From NCBI RefSeq assembly GCF_900104845.1, contig NZ_FNSR01000003.1:372001-436000 (forward strand): DNA of 64,000 bases, written 5' to 3'. The DNA is from Paraburkholderia caballeronis (GTDB lineage Bacteria; Pseudomonadota; Gammaproteobacteria; Burkholderiales; Burkholderiaceae). A program made the position numbers and the translations under genes. The notes beneath the pieces are model-generated. The model was not told the origin of the DNA. It saw nothing but the letters and a program-made list of their open reading frames with translations, and did not search any database. This document shows, one piece after another, positions 1 through 8,713 of this stretch. How positions within the stretch are numbered: the first letter of the stretch is position 1; every line of letters starts with the position of its first letter.

Positions 1-324
1 TTAATTCGGGTATCCGATGCGGGAACGCCAACGGGCCTGTCTCAGTCACGCACATCCTGCATTCGAGCCGGCGCGCAGTTCGTCGCCGCGAACAGGAGGG
101 GCCGTCGCATCGCCGGGCAATCCGGAATGCGACGCCGCGCGTTTTTGCCGTGAACACAGGGGCAAAACAATGCGCGAGGCCGCCGATACGTGATGCCGTG
201 ACAGGTCGATGCGCTCGCGCGCGCGCCGTGTCGGAACGACAACAAGCTGTGAACAGGCCGTAAACAGGCAGGTGGGCTCGTCGTTGTCGGAGCCAGGGCA
301 ATACACGTGTACGGGGGCATCTCG
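1..324. other. No convincing gene; left edge
   Basis: I see no supported coding sequence here. Open frames on the minus strand run across it but have arginine-rich shadow composition. A small inverted repeat (TTTTGCC at 143-149 and GGCAAAA at 161-167) could be a weak stem-loop. The promoter of the gene at 325 presumably lies in the last 100 bases, but I could not pick clear hexamers. Confidence 0.5.
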
Positions 325-624
325 ATGAATAACGAAAAGCAGGGAACGCTGGGCGAACTCGACAAGGAATGTCTCGCGCTGTTCGACCGTTTGTGCGAGC
401 GTCGAAGCGTATTGCCGCTCGCGCATCTGATGCACGGCTGGCCGCTCGTCGACCAGTCCGGCGAAGCGCGGCAGCGCCTCTTCTACGTGCTGAGCGAGTT
501 GCGGCGCTGGCATCGCGACAACCTCAAATCCGACGAATTGCTGATCATCGATGAAATCCTGCTGATTCTCGCCGACGGCTACGGGATCACGGATTCGAGC
601 CTGCCGGAAGTGTCCGGCCGGTAA
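325..624 (+). CDS. Small hypothetical protein
   Basis: A protein of 99 residues, rich in Leu, Glu and Asp, predicted cytosolic, with no signal peptide or membrane segment. I do not recognise a family. An in-frame ATG at 307 would add six residues (MYGGIS). I prefer the ATG at 325 because the sequence from MNNEKQ onward has ordinary amphipathic helical composition. The middle (SELRRWHRDN, then a run of Leu/Ile/Asp) looks like two or three helices. It lies 58 bases upstream of another small gene on the same strand, so the two may be co-transcribed. Function unknown. Confidence 0.6.
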   Translation: MNNEKQGTLGELDKECLALFDRLCERRSVLPLAHLMHGWPLVDQSGEARQRLFYVLSELRRWHRDNLKSDELLIIDEILLILADGYGITDSSLPEVSGR

Positions 625-682
625 CGTTGACGGCGCGGGCCGCACACGCCGGCTCGCGACGCGATCGAATGAGGCAGCGCCT

Positions 683-1117
683 ATGAGCAGGAAAACGCGC
701 GAGCGCCGGCCGGGTCCGGCGCGGCCGCCGCGAACGCAGGGCAAATCGCTGCTGCTGCCGATGGCGCAGTCGCTGGCGATGCAGGTGTCGATCGACAATC
801 ACCTGACGCTGGAAGTCTTGCGCCGCGGCGCGGCCGAATCGTTTCATCTCGCGAGCCTGAGACAGGCGACGTATTTCGCGATGCTGCTCAACGCGGCGGG
901 TTACGGCGACGCGCGGCCGGGGCTCTTCCGCGAAACGGACGATGCGATCACGCGGTGCCATGCGTCGAGCGAGCAGACCGGCATATGGCGGATCGATGAC
1001 GACGCATTCGATCTGCTGTGCGAGGTCCTGACGCTGCACGACCGGCAACTGGCGACGGTGCCGATGTACGGCCTGATGGACGCGACGCGCAAACTGCAAA
1101 AAGCGGCACAGAAATGA
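683..1117 (+). CDS. Hypothetical protein, 144 aa
   Basis: A 144-residue protein with a basic N-terminal tail (MSRKTRERRPGP) and a mainly helical remainder. No transmembrane segment. Its C-terminal part (DAFDLLCEVLTLHDRQLATVP) is of a type I associate with short Burkholderia proteins often loosely labelled regulatory, but I see no clear helix-turn-helix and assign no function. It follows the gene at 325 on the same strand and precedes the c-di-GMP phosphodiesterase gene by 269 bases. That gap is AT-rich compared with its surroundings and probably holds the promoter of the downstream gene. Confidence 0.6.
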   Translation: MSRKTRERRPGPARPPRTQGKSLLLPMAQSLAMQVSIDNHLTLEVLRRGAAESFHLASLRQATYFAMLLNAAGYGDARPGLFRETDDAITRCHASSEQTGIWRIDDDAFDLLCEVLTLHDRQLATVPMYGLMDATRKLQKAAQK

Positions 1118-1386
1118 CAAGTCCGCCGCCGCGCACCGATATTAACCATTTGAAGCGTTTGCATAACGGCTTTGCACAGAATGAGTGCGTTATGTCCGGT
1201 TTATGTTTTGACGTATTGGCCGTTTTTGTTGTCAAGCGGGAAACGGTATTTACCGCCCGACGAAACGTTCTAGGGAATTCGCGTGCCGTTGACGTAAAAA
1301 GGTATCTTCGTACGGAAATCACGCGGATTCGCAGGCAGTCTGGTAATCCTTCAACGGGTAACCTCGATTACGACATTCGTTGAACC

Positions 1387-3525
1387 ATGACACATCGTCC
1401 TTCGGGCAATCCTGATCGCGAGGCGGCGGATGGCGCGCTGCACCTCTATGGCCCGGCCTGGCGACCGGTGCTCGCAGACCTGGAGGCGGAACTGCGGCGC
1501 TGCGGCGGCGCCGTCGTCGAGCGGTTCTACCGGGGCATCGCGGCGCTGCCGCGTTCGAGCCAGTTCCTCGGCGTGCTGTCGGCGGACGAACTCGCCAACC
1601 TGAAGGCGCAGCAGTTGCAGAACCTGCTGATGCTCGTCGCGCCGGACCTGACGCTGGAGCGCCATCGCGCGGTGTCGCTGCACGTCGGGCGCATTCACGC
1701 GATCGTCGGGCTGCCGGCCGACGAAGTGATTCTCGGCCAGGAGGTCCTGCACGTCGCGGTCCGCGAATCGCTGGACACGACCGTGCACGGCGAGGCGCTC
1801 GCGCTGCTCGGCCGGCGGCTGATCCGTGATCTCGCGTGGCAGATCGAGTCGTATCTGACGCTGAAGGCGTCGCGCTACGAGACGATCCAGCAGATCACGC
1901 AACTTGCGTGGGGGGCGAACAGTTACACCGACCTGATCGTCGAGGTCGCGCAGACGCTCGGCGCGCATGACGAGATCGCCGGCTGCGCGTTTGGGCGTCC
2001 CGATGCGCAGGGCAAGTTCCGGTTCGAATCGATCGCCGGTCCGAACACGGAGACGTATTTCGCGGCGCTCGAACGTTCGGTGGGCGGCGCGATCACCGCG
2101 ATGAGCACGGGGCCGACCGGCCGCGCGTGGCGCAGCGAGCAGATCGAACGCTGCCTGAACTTCTCGACCGATCCGCGGATGATGTGGTGGCGTCCCGCGG
2201 CTCGCGAAGCGGGGTTTCGCAGCAGCGTATCGGTGCCGCTCGCGGAACCGGGCGGCCGGCCGCTCGCGGTGCTGATCCTGTACGGCGCGCTGCCGGGCGG
2301 CTTCGCGTCCGACGACCAGGTGAACTTCATCGCGCAGTTGCAGACGCTGCTCGTGTCCGCGATCCGGCGCATGGAGAGCCAGGACGGCCTCACGCATACG
2401 GTGCAGTTCGAGACGCGGCGGCACTGGGCCGAACTGCTGCGCTCGGACGCGCTCGAAATGCATTACCAGCCGCTGGTCGATCTGAAGAGCGGCTGCGTGA
2501 CGAAGGTGGAGGCGCTCGCGCGGCTGCGCGACGGCGACCGGCTGCTGACGCCGGCGGTGTTCTTTCCGGCGCTGTCGTCGGACGACTTCGTCGCGCTGTA
2601 TGCGCACGGCTTGCGGCAGGCGCTCGCGCAGCGCGCAGGATGGCTGCGCGCGGGCTTCGATCTCGGCGTGTCCGTGAACCTGCCCTCGGGCGCGTTCAAC
2701 GACAACCGCTACTTCGACATCACGCAGCGGATGTTGCGCGAATACGGCTGTTCCGCGGACCGGCTGACGCTCGAAGTGCTGGAGACCGACGAGATCGCGT
2801 CCGGCGCGCACGTCAATCAGGAACTCGCGCGTTTCAAGGCGCTCGGCATCCGTCTCGCGGAGGACGATCTCGGCTCCGGGCATAGCAGCCTGACGCGGCT
2901 GCGCGAACTGCCGTTCGACGTCGTGAAGATCGACCGCAGCATCGTCACGCTCGCCGACGACGACTCGTCGGACGTGCTGCGTTTCGTGTACCAGTTGACC
3001 CGGCTCGGACATTCGCTCGGCAAGCAGGTGATCGTCGAGGGCGTCGAGAGCTACGGGCTGCTCGAAGCGATCGCGACGCTCGGCGTCGATGCGGTGCAGG
3101 GTTACGTGATCGCGCGGCCGATGCCGGCCGCGGATCTCGAACGGTGGATCGCGCAGTACCGGCCGTTCCGTCTGCCCGATCATGTCGGCGCGCTCAGTCC
3201 GCTCGTGATGCTCGCGCGGCTGCTGCTGTGGGAGGAGCGGCTGTATCTGTATTTCGCCGAGGCTTCCGTGCCCGGGTGCTCGCCGTCCGCCTGCACGACG
3301 CTCCCGCTGCAGGCGGTGAATCGTTTGCGGCCGGACGCGCCGTGCGATCGCCCGCGGCCGGGGCTGCCGTTCCAGTCGGTCGAGCCGGCGGTGCAGCAGG
3401 CGCTCGTCGATGCGGCGGCCGGTCATGGAATGATCAGCGCGGAATACGGCGCGGCGCGCGACGAACTGGTTCGCGTGCTGACCGGACGCCAGTCCGTTGT
3501 CAAGCAGGATGATTCAGTCTCGTAA
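1387..3525 (+). CDS. Globin-coupled sensor, GAF and EAL protein (probable c-di-GMP phosphodiesterase)
   Basis: A 712-residue signalling protein. Residues about 20-165 match the pattern of the globin-coupled sensor of DosC-type proteins (FYRG, then QLQNLLMLV, then GRIHAIVGLP), with H104 in the place of the haem-binding proximal histidine. A GAF-like region follows (about 170-320), then an EAL domain (about 340-595). The EAL catalytic set looks complete: VEALARL, VNLPSG, LEVLET, EDDLGSGHSS, VKIDRS, EGVES and QGYVIARPMP. About 110 C-terminal residues are unassigned. There is no GGDEF domain, so hydrolysis of c-di-GMP in response to oxygen or another haem ligand is the simplest inference. Haem binding is inferred, and the distal tyrosine of DosC is not evident. 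A terminator-like hairpin follows. Confidence 0.85.
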   Translation: MTHRPSGNPDREAADGALHLYGPAWRPVLADLEAELRRCGGAVVERFYRGIAALPRSSQFLGVLSADELANLKAQQLQNLLMLVAPDLTLERHRAVSLHVGRIHAIVGLPADEVILGQEVLHVAVRESLDTTVHGEALALLGRRLIRDLAWQIESYLTLKASRYETIQQITQLAWGANSYTDLIVEVAQTLGAHDEIAGCAFGRPDAQGKFRFESIAGPNTETYFAALERSVGGAITAMSTGPTGRAWRSEQIERCLNFSTDPRMMWWRPAAREAGFRSSVSVPLAEPGGRPLAVLILYGALPGGFASDDQVNFIAQLQTLLVSAIRRMESQDGLTHTVQFETRRHWAELLRSDALEMHYQPLVDLKSGCVTKVEALARLRDGDRLLTPAVFFPALSSDDFVALYAHGLRQALAQRAGWLRAGFDLGVSVNLPSGAFNDNRYFDITQRMLREYGCSADRLTLEVLETDEIASGAHVNQELARFKALGIRLAEDDLGSGHSSLTRLRELPFDVVKIDRSIVTLADDDSSDVLRFVYQLTRLGHSLGKQVIVEGVESYGLLEAIATLGVDAVQGYVIARPMPAADLERWIAQYRPFRLPDHVGALSPLVMLARLLLWEERLYLYFAEASVPGCSPSACTTLPLQAVNRLRPDAPCDRPRPGLPFQSVEPAVQQALVDAAAGHGMISAEYGAARDELVRVLTGRQSVVKQDDSVS

Positions 3526-3636
3526 ATAGGAATTTGGCTGACAGTGCTTCGCGCAAAGCCAATGGATTCAACGGATACGCCGTTTCCGTTAATTCGGGAT
3601 AACGAATAATCAAAAAACAGGCGTTTGCGGAAGGCC

Positions 3637-3664
3637 AAAAAATCACCCGATTGGGCGATTTTTT
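3637..3664 (+). terminator. Rho-independent terminator-like hairpin
   Basis: AAAAAATC-A-CCC, loop GATT, GGG-C-GATTTTTT. This is a near-perfect stem with one mismatch, flanked by A and T runs, so it could work on either strand. It lies 111 bases after the EAL gene and 79 bases before the fimbrial operon. It most likely ends the EAL transcript, but it could also attenuate the fimbrial operon. Confidence 0.6.
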
Positions 3665-3682
3665 CGGGTTTACCCTCCTCTC

Positions 3683-3696
3683 TGTCCGATCGGACA
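3683..3696. promoter_or_regulatory. Perfect 14-bp palindrome upstream of the pilus operon
   Basis: TGTCCGATCGGACA is a perfect palindrome 46 bases before the first SCPU gene, just after the terminator-like hairpin. Its place in an otherwise AT-richer leader suggests a protein-binding operator. The regulator is unknown. Confidence 0.4.
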
Positions 3697-3742
3697 AACC
3701 TTAAATTCCTCTCACATTCAACGAAACGAGAAGGGGAAAGAG

Positions 3743-4273
3743 ATGGCTATCGGAAAGTATTTTCTTGCAGCGTCGGCGATGTTCGTTGTCGGAGCGGGGC
3801 CGGCGTCAGCGGATCAGTTGCAGGGGCAACTAGGCGTGACGATCACGGTCGGCAGCGGCTGCACGGTCGTCAACGGCGGTCAGGACGGCACGCTGAATGC
3901 GTTCGGCACACTCGACTTCGGCACGCACTACGAACTGAACAACAACGTGTCCGCGCAGTCGAACGGCTCGATGGGGCCGATGGCCGTGCAATGCTCGAAC
4001 GACACCGGTTATACGGTCGCGCTCGGCAGCGGCCAGAATCCGGGCGGCAGCGAGCGGCAGATGAGCGGCGGCGGCAATCCGGTCAGGTATCAGTTGTTCC
4101 AGGACGCGGCGCGCACCACGCAGTGGGGCGACGGCGCCAACTTCGGCCAACTGCTGTCGAAGACCGGCAGCGGCATCCCGCAGGACATCACCGTGTACGG
4201 TCTCGTGCCGCCGCAATCTACGCCGACGGCCGGCACCTATAACGACGTCGTTCTGGTGACCGTCGCGTGGTAG
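3743..4273 (+). CDS. Csu-type pilus subunit, SCPU domain, first copy
   Basis: A 176-residue secreted protein with an N-terminal signal peptide ending near ASA/DQ (residue 23-24). The remainder is a single spore-coat-U (SCPU) domain: the DFGT repeat strands, two central cysteines (GCTV and VQCSND) and the C-terminal strand VVLVTVAW expected for a donor-strand pilin. Family knowledge: SCPU proteins are subunits of Csu-type archaic chaperone-usher pili used in attachment and biofilm formation. A purine-rich ribosome-binding site (AAGGGGAAAGAG) precedes the ATG. It is the first gene of a seven-gene operon with chaperone and usher and is probably the main shaft subunit. Confidence 0.88.
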   Translation: MAIGKYFLAASAMFVVGAGPASADQLQGQLGVTITVGSGCTVVNGGQDGTLNAFGTLDFGTHYELNNNVSAQSNGSMGPMAVQCSNDTGYTVALGSGQNPGGSERQMSGGGNPVRYQLFQDAARTTQWGDGANFGQLLSKTGSGIPQDITVYGLVPPQSTPTAGTYNDVVLVTVAW

Positions 4274-4326
4274 GCGCGCGCGTGCCGGTTCGGGCGGTGC
4301 CGCCGCTGCCGACACGTTAGCCGGCG

Positions 4327-4854
4327 ATGGACCGCGCTGCGTTTCTCCGGCCGCCGCTGATCGCCCTGCTCCTGCTGCCGGTCGCCGTCGAATGCTTCGC
4401 GCAGACGGCGACCACCCAGCTAGGCGTGGCGGTCACCGTGCTGCCCGCGTGCGAGGCGGGCGCGGCCGACGGCAGCGGCAAGCTGGATTTCGGCACGCTC
4501 GACTTCGGCACACATTACGCGCTGAACAACGGCATCGCCGTGACCGGCCAGCCGCATGCGGGCGCGATTCGCGTGAAGTGCGCGAGCGGCGTCGGCTACC
4601 GGATCCTGATGAACGGCGGCGGCAGCGGCTCCGTTGCACAGCGCCGGATGCGGGGCGGCACGGCAATGCAGCCGATCGCGTACAACCTCTATACCGACGC
4701 GGGTTATTCGACGATCTGGGACGACGTGTCCGGCGTGTCGGTGGCCGCGAACGGCAGCGAGCAGTGGACGCCGGTGTTCGGCCGCGTGCCCGCGCAGCCG
4801 ACGCCGCAGGCCGGCAGTTATGCCGACGTCGTAACGGTGACGGTGTCGTGGTGA
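4327..4854 (+). CDS. Csu-type pilus subunit, SCPU domain, second copy
   Basis: A 175-residue SCPU-domain protein with signal peptide (cleavage near CFA/QT) and the same architecture as the preceding gene: LDFGTLDFGTHYALNNG, two cysteines, and a C-terminal TVTVSW strand. It is clearly a paralogue of the subunit at 3743, with which it shares the DFGTHY-LNN stretch, so a tandem duplication is likely. Its stop overlaps the GTG start of the next subunit by four bases (GTGA), which points to translational coupling. Likely a shaft or adaptor pilin exported by the chaperone and usher encoded downstream. Confidence 0.87.
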   Translation: MDRAAFLRPPLIALLLLPVAVECFAQTATTQLGVAVTVLPACEAGAADGSGKLDFGTLDFGTHYALNNGIAVTGQPHAGAIRVKCASGVGYRILMNGGGSGSVAQRRMRGGTAMQPIAYNLYTDAGYSTIWDDVSGVSVAANGSEQWTPVFGRVPAQPTPQAGSYADVVTVTVSW

Positions 4855-5411
4855 AAAGGCTCTTTCCGATATGTGGCTTCTATGGGGTCGCCGCTGCGTT
4901 GCTGACCGGTTCGACGCCCGCGTTCGCGCAGTTCGACACGAGCGTGTCGAGCCGCTTCGCGGTCAAGGCGACGATCGAGCGCGGCTGCGTGATCGGCGGC
5001 GGCACGTCCAGCGCGACGAGCGTCGGCACGATCGACTTCGGCCAGGTCACGCTGCTGTCCGGCAACGTCGATGCAGCGAGCAGCCGTGGCGCGGGTTCGA
5101 TCGTGCTGCGCTGTACGCCGGGCATCAACGTGACGATTTCGATGGGTGCCGGGCAGAACGCCGCCGGCTCGATAGCCGGCGGCCGCTACATGCGCAACGC
5201 CGCGGGCAGCGGACAGCTTCGCTATCAGCTTTATCCGGCCGTGTCGCGCGCGACGCCGTGGGGCGACGGCGCGAACGGCGGCCAGGCGTTTTCGGTGGCG
5301 ACGGATGGCACGAACCAGGAATTCGTCGTGTACGCGCGGCTCTTCGCGGTGAACCCGATGCCGGGTTCCGGCGCATACAGCGACACGGTGACGGTCACGG
5401 TCAGCTATTGA
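4851..5411 (+). CDS. Csu-type pilus subunit, SCPU domain, third copy
   Basis: A 186-residue SCPU-domain protein. I place the start at the GTG that overlaps the previous stop codon, because it gives a proper signal peptide (VKRLFPICGFYG, then AALLTGSTPAFA before QFD). The mature protein has RFAVKATIERGCVIGGG, IDFGQVTLLSG, VLRCTPG and the terminal DTVTVTVSY strand, all typical of Csu subunits. It is more diverged than the first two copies, as expected for an adaptor subunit. The frame stays open far upstream of the GTG but reads as shadow there. Confidence 0.85.
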   Translation: MKRLFPICGFYGVAAALLTGSTPAFAQFDTSVSSRFAVKATIERGCVIGGGTSSATSVGTIDFGQVTLLSGNVDAASSRGAGSIVLRCTPGINVTISMGAGQNAAGSIAGGRYMRNAAGSGQLRYQLYPAVSRATPWGDGANGGQAFSVATDGTNQEFVVYARLFAVNPMPGSGAYSDTVTVTVSY

Positions 5412-5488
5412 CCGGTTCGGCCGGCGGCGCCGCGTTGGTCGCCGCGCGAGGCGGCGTAAAGAACGATAAGGGATATGTCGTGGTTTCG

Positions 5489-6271
5489 ATGAAGTCAGCA
5501 AAACGCGCCGCGCTGGCGCTGCTGGTCGCGTTCGCGACGTGCGGGGTGGCGCAGGCCGCGAGTTCGGTGCTGATCGCGCCGGTCGATCCGAAGCTCGCGG
5601 CGGAGAGCCGTTCGGTCGCGCTGTGGCTGGAGAATCGCGGCGATGCGTCGGTGTCGTTGCAGATCCGCGTGTTCGGCTGGGAGCAGCGGAATTTCGCCGA
5701 CGACTATCCGGAGCAGGACCAGGTGGTCGCGAGTCCGCCGGTCGCGACGATCGCGCCGGGCAAAAAGCAGCTGGTCCGGCTGATCCGCACGCAGCCGGTT
5801 CCGCCCGGCACCGAACTGCCGTTGCGCGTGCTGGTGGACGACATTCCGGTGGCGCATGACGGGCACGACGACGCGCCGGCCGGGCCGACCACCGGCATCC
5901 GCTTCCAGATGCGTTATTCGGTGCCGCTGTTCGTGTACGGCAGCGGGCTGTGGATTCGCGATCCGGTGCTGAAGGACGGCAGCGGCGAGCCGGCGGTGCC
6001 GTCGCTCGTCGCGACGGTCGTCCAGCATGGCGGCAGGCGTTTTCTGAACCTGCGCAACGACGGCCCGGTTCATGCGCGGCTCGCCGCAGTCCAGATGATC
6101 GACGGCGGCGGCCACGCACGCGACGTCGCGAAGGGGCTGCTCGGTTACGTGCTGCCCGGCGCGGCGATGCGCTGGCCGCTGCCCGACGACCTCGCTGTCG
6201 ACGCCGCGTCGCGGCTTCGCGCGAAGGTGAACGACGAACCGCAGCCGTGGCTGCTGCCGATCCGTCCGTAG
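5489..6271 (+). CDS. Periplasmic pilus chaperone (fimbria/pilus assembly chaperone, CsuC-like)
   Basis: A periplasmic chaperone of 260 residues with a signal peptide (AALALLVAFATCGVAQA). The mature protein starts with SSVLIAPVDPKLAAESRSVALWLENRG and has the two-Ig-domain PapD pattern: the APGKKQLVRLIR strand carries the Arg/Lys anchor region that holds subunit C-termini, and RYSVPLFVYG ends the first domain. It folds SCPU subunits and delivers them to the usher. An in-frame GTG at 5480 (MVSMKSAKR...) has a better-spaced AAGGGA ribosome-binding site and may be the true start. It sits between subunit and usher genes, as in csuAB-A-B-C-D-E. Confidence 0.9.
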   Translation: MKSAKRAALALLVAFATCGVAQAASSVLIAPVDPKLAAESRSVALWLENRGDASVSLQIRVFGWEQRNFADDYPEQDQVVASPPVATIAPGKKQLVRLIRTQPVPPGTELPLRVLVDDIPVAHDGHDDAPAGPTTGIRFQMRYSVPLFVYGSGLWIRDPVLKDGSGEPAVPSLVATVVQHGGRRFLNLRNDGPVHARLAAVQMIDGGGHARDVAKGLLGYVLPGAAMRWPLPDDLAVDAASRLRAKVNDEPQPWLLPIRP

Positions 6272-6278
6272 CGCGCTC

Positions 6279-8702
6279 ATGGCCATGCTGTCCGCACCGG
6301 TACGCCGGACGACGAACCGGTCCGCGTTCGCCGCGCGGCTGGCGATCACGGTTTGCGTCGCGTGTTGCGCCGACGTCGCGCTCGCGGCCAACGGGCGATC
6401 GATGCCGGAACCGCCGCACGCGATGCCGGTCGCGGATCGCGCGACGCTGTATCTCGAACTGGTCGTCAACCATGTGCCGAGCGGCCGGGTGGTGCCGGTC
6501 GATTACCGCAACGGCCGCTACTACGTGCCGACCGCCGAACTCGTGGCGAGCGGCGTGCGCGTGCCGGACACGGCCGGCCCGCAGATCGCCGCCGACGCGA
6601 TCGACCGCGTGAGCGCGGTCTACGACGAGAACGCGCAGCAGTTGCAGTTCGATGTGCCGGCCGACTGGCTGCCGACGCGCGTCTACGGCACCGAAGCGGT
6701 GTACGAGCATCAGCGCGCGGTCAGCTCGCTCGGCGCGCTGTTCAACTACGACGCGCTCGCGACCGACTCGCCGCACGGCGGCGGCTCGTATGTGGCGGCC
6801 TGGCTCGAACAGCGCGTGTTCGACGGCTTCGGCTTCGTGTCGAACACCGGCAGCTACCGGCGCTACTGGAAAGGCGGCGGCTACGATCCGCTCGGCAACC
6901 GGTACGTGCGTTACGACACCGTATGGCGCTACGACGACGAGGACCGCCTGCTCAGCTACGGCGCGGGCGACCTCGTGACCGGCGCGCTCGCGTGGACGAG
7001 CGCGGTGCGCCTCGGCGGCGTGCAGATCGCGCGCAACTTCGGGCTGCGTCCGGACCTCGTCACGTGGCCGCTGCCGCAGTATTCGGGCGAGGCCGCGGTG
7101 CCGTCCGCGGTGGACCTGTTCATCAACGGCTTCAAGGCGAGCACGACCGACGTGCAGCCCGGCCCGTACACGATCAACAACGTGCCGTTCATCAACGGCG
7201 CGGGCCAGGCGACGGTCGTCACGACCGATGCGCTCGGCCGTCAGACGACGGTCAGCGTGCCGTTCTACGTGACGAGCACCATGCTGAAGCCAGGGCTTGC
7301 GGACTTCTCGCTGTCGGTCGGCGCGCTGCGCCGGCAATACGGCATCGCGTCGGCGGACTATGGCCGCCCGGCCGCGAGCGGTTCGCTGCGCTACGGCGTC
7401 AGCAACGGGTTCACGCTGGAGACGCATGCGGAGGGCGCGGGTCCGTTCCGGCAGCTCGGTATCGGCGCAAACCTCGCGCCGGGACGCTGGGGCACGCTGA
7501 ACGTCGCGTCCGCGCTGAGCCGTCATCGCGCGGACAGCGGCCATCAGCATTCGGCGGGCTACACGTATTACTCGGGCCTGTTCGGCGTCGCCGCGCAGCA
7601 CGTCGCGCGTTCGCGCCGCTACATGGATCTCGCCCGTTACGCGACGCTCGACGGCCGCGCGCGGCGCGACGACGTGACGATCCTCGACGCCGCGCAGATC
7701 CGCCATTCGAGCCAGTTGACCGGCTCGCTGACGTTCGGCCGGCAAGGCTCGATCGGCGCCGGGTACTTCGACGTGTCGCGCTACGACGGCGGGCGCGTGC
7801 GGCTCGTGAACCTGTCCTATACGCGCCCGCTGTGGCGCGGCGCGAGCCTGTATGCGTCGGCCAACCGCTCGCTCGGCGACGCCGGTTACGCGGCGCAGGT
7901 GCAGGTGATGCTGCCGCTCGGCCGTACAAGCGGCAACGTGACGGCCGACGCGACGCGCGACCGCGGCGGCCGTTACACCGAGCGGGTCACGTACAGCCGC
8001 GCGGGTCCGACCGAAGGCGGCTTCGACTGGAACCTCGCGTATGCGGGCGGCGCGAGCCGCTATCGTCAGGCGGACCTCGGCTGGCGCGGCCAGCACTTCC
8101 AGACCCAGGGCGGCGTGTACGGCGAGTCGGGCCGCTATACGCGCTGGGGCGAACTGAGCGGCTCGCTGGTGATGATGGATCGCGCGCTGTTCGCCGCGAA
8201 CCGGGTCAGCGACGCGTTCGTGCTCGTCAGCACCGACGGCCACGCGGGCGTCCCCGTGTACTACGAGAACCAGATGCGCGGCGTCACCGATGGCGGCGGC
8301 CATCTGATGGTGCCGTCCGTCGCGTCGTGGTATCGCGGCAGGTTCGCGATCGATCCGCTCGAACTGCCGGCGAGCGTGCAGACGCCGAAGGTCGAGGACT
8401 ATCTGACCGTGCGCCAGAACAGCGGCGCGCTGCTGCGGTTCCCGGTGCAGCGCATCGTGGCGGCCAACGTCCGTCTCGTGGACGGCGAAGGCCGTCCGTT
8501 ACCGAAGGGAAGCATCGTGAAGCAACTCGACAATGGGCAGCAGGGTTTCGTCGGCTGGGACGGCGTCGTTTATCTGGAGGAACTGGGTGCGCACAACCGG
8601 ATCGAGGCGGCGCTGCCGGACGGCCGCGCGTGCACGGCCGCCTTCGACATGGACCCGCGCGCGGACGACGTCGCGCGGATCGGTCCGCTCGATTGCCGTT
8701 GA
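6279..8702 (+). CDS. Outer-membrane usher of the Csu-type pilus
   Basis: An 807-residue fimbrial usher, a normal length for the CsuD family. After a signal peptide comes a periplasmic N-terminal domain (TLYLELVVN, GRYYVPTAELVASG), then a 24-strand barrel with repeated aromatic/Gly strands. A plug region follows AVDLFINGF and PGPYTINNVPFINGAG, and the C-terminal domains contain PASVQTPKVEDYLTVRQNSG. It forms the outer-membrane pore that assembles SCPU subunits into a pilus. The gene begins seven bases after the chaperone stop. The last codons precede the tip gene by eleven bases. Confidence 0.93.
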   Translation: MAMLSAPVRRTTNRSAFAARLAITVCVACCADVALAANGRSMPEPPHAMPVADRATLYLELVVNHVPSGRVVPVDYRNGRYYVPTAELVASGVRVPDTAGPQIAADAIDRVSAVYDENAQQLQFDVPADWLPTRVYGTEAVYEHQRAVSSLGALFNYDALATDSPHGGGSYVAAWLEQRVFDGFGFVSNTGSYRRYWKGGGYDPLGNRYVRYDTVWRYDDEDRLLSYGAGDLVTGALAWTSAVRLGGVQIARNFGLRPDLVTWPLPQYSGEAAVPSAVDLFINGFKASTTDVQPGPYTINNVPFINGAGQATVVTTDALGRQTTVSVPFYVTSTMLKPGLADFSLSVGALRRQYGIASADYGRPAASGSLRYGVSNGFTLETHAEGAGPFRQLGIGANLAPGRWGTLNVASALSRHRADSGHQHSAGYTYYSGLFGVAAQHVARSRRYMDLARYATLDGRARRDDVTILDAAQIRHSSQLTGSLTFGRQGSIGAGYFDVSRYDGGRVRLVNLSYTRPLWRGASLYASANRSLGDAGYAAQVQVMLPLGRTSGNVTADATRDRGGRYTERVTYSRAGPTEGGFDWNLAYAGGASRYRQADLGWRGQHFQTQGGVYGESGRYTRWGELSGSLVMMDRALFAANRVSDAFVLVSTDGHAGVPVYYENQMRGVTDGGGHLMVPSVASWYRGRFAIDPLELPASVQTPKVEDYLTVRQNSGALLRFPVQRIVAANVRLVDGEGRPLPKGSIVKQLDNGQQGFVGWDGVVYLEELGAHNRIEAALPDGRACTAAFDMDPRADDVARIGPLDCR

Positions 8703-8713
8703 CGGAGGCCGAC

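Noticed and set aside
1351..3426. A 691-residue minus-strand open frame opposite the EAL gene
   Set aside because: Arg-rich shadow of the real gene, with no recognisable motif.
4818..8303. A 1161-residue open frame on the minus strand across the usher and pilin genes
   Set aside because: It is Arg/Ala/His-rich, has no family resemblance and lies opposite well-supported genes. In DNA with such GC bias, long antisense frames arise by chance.
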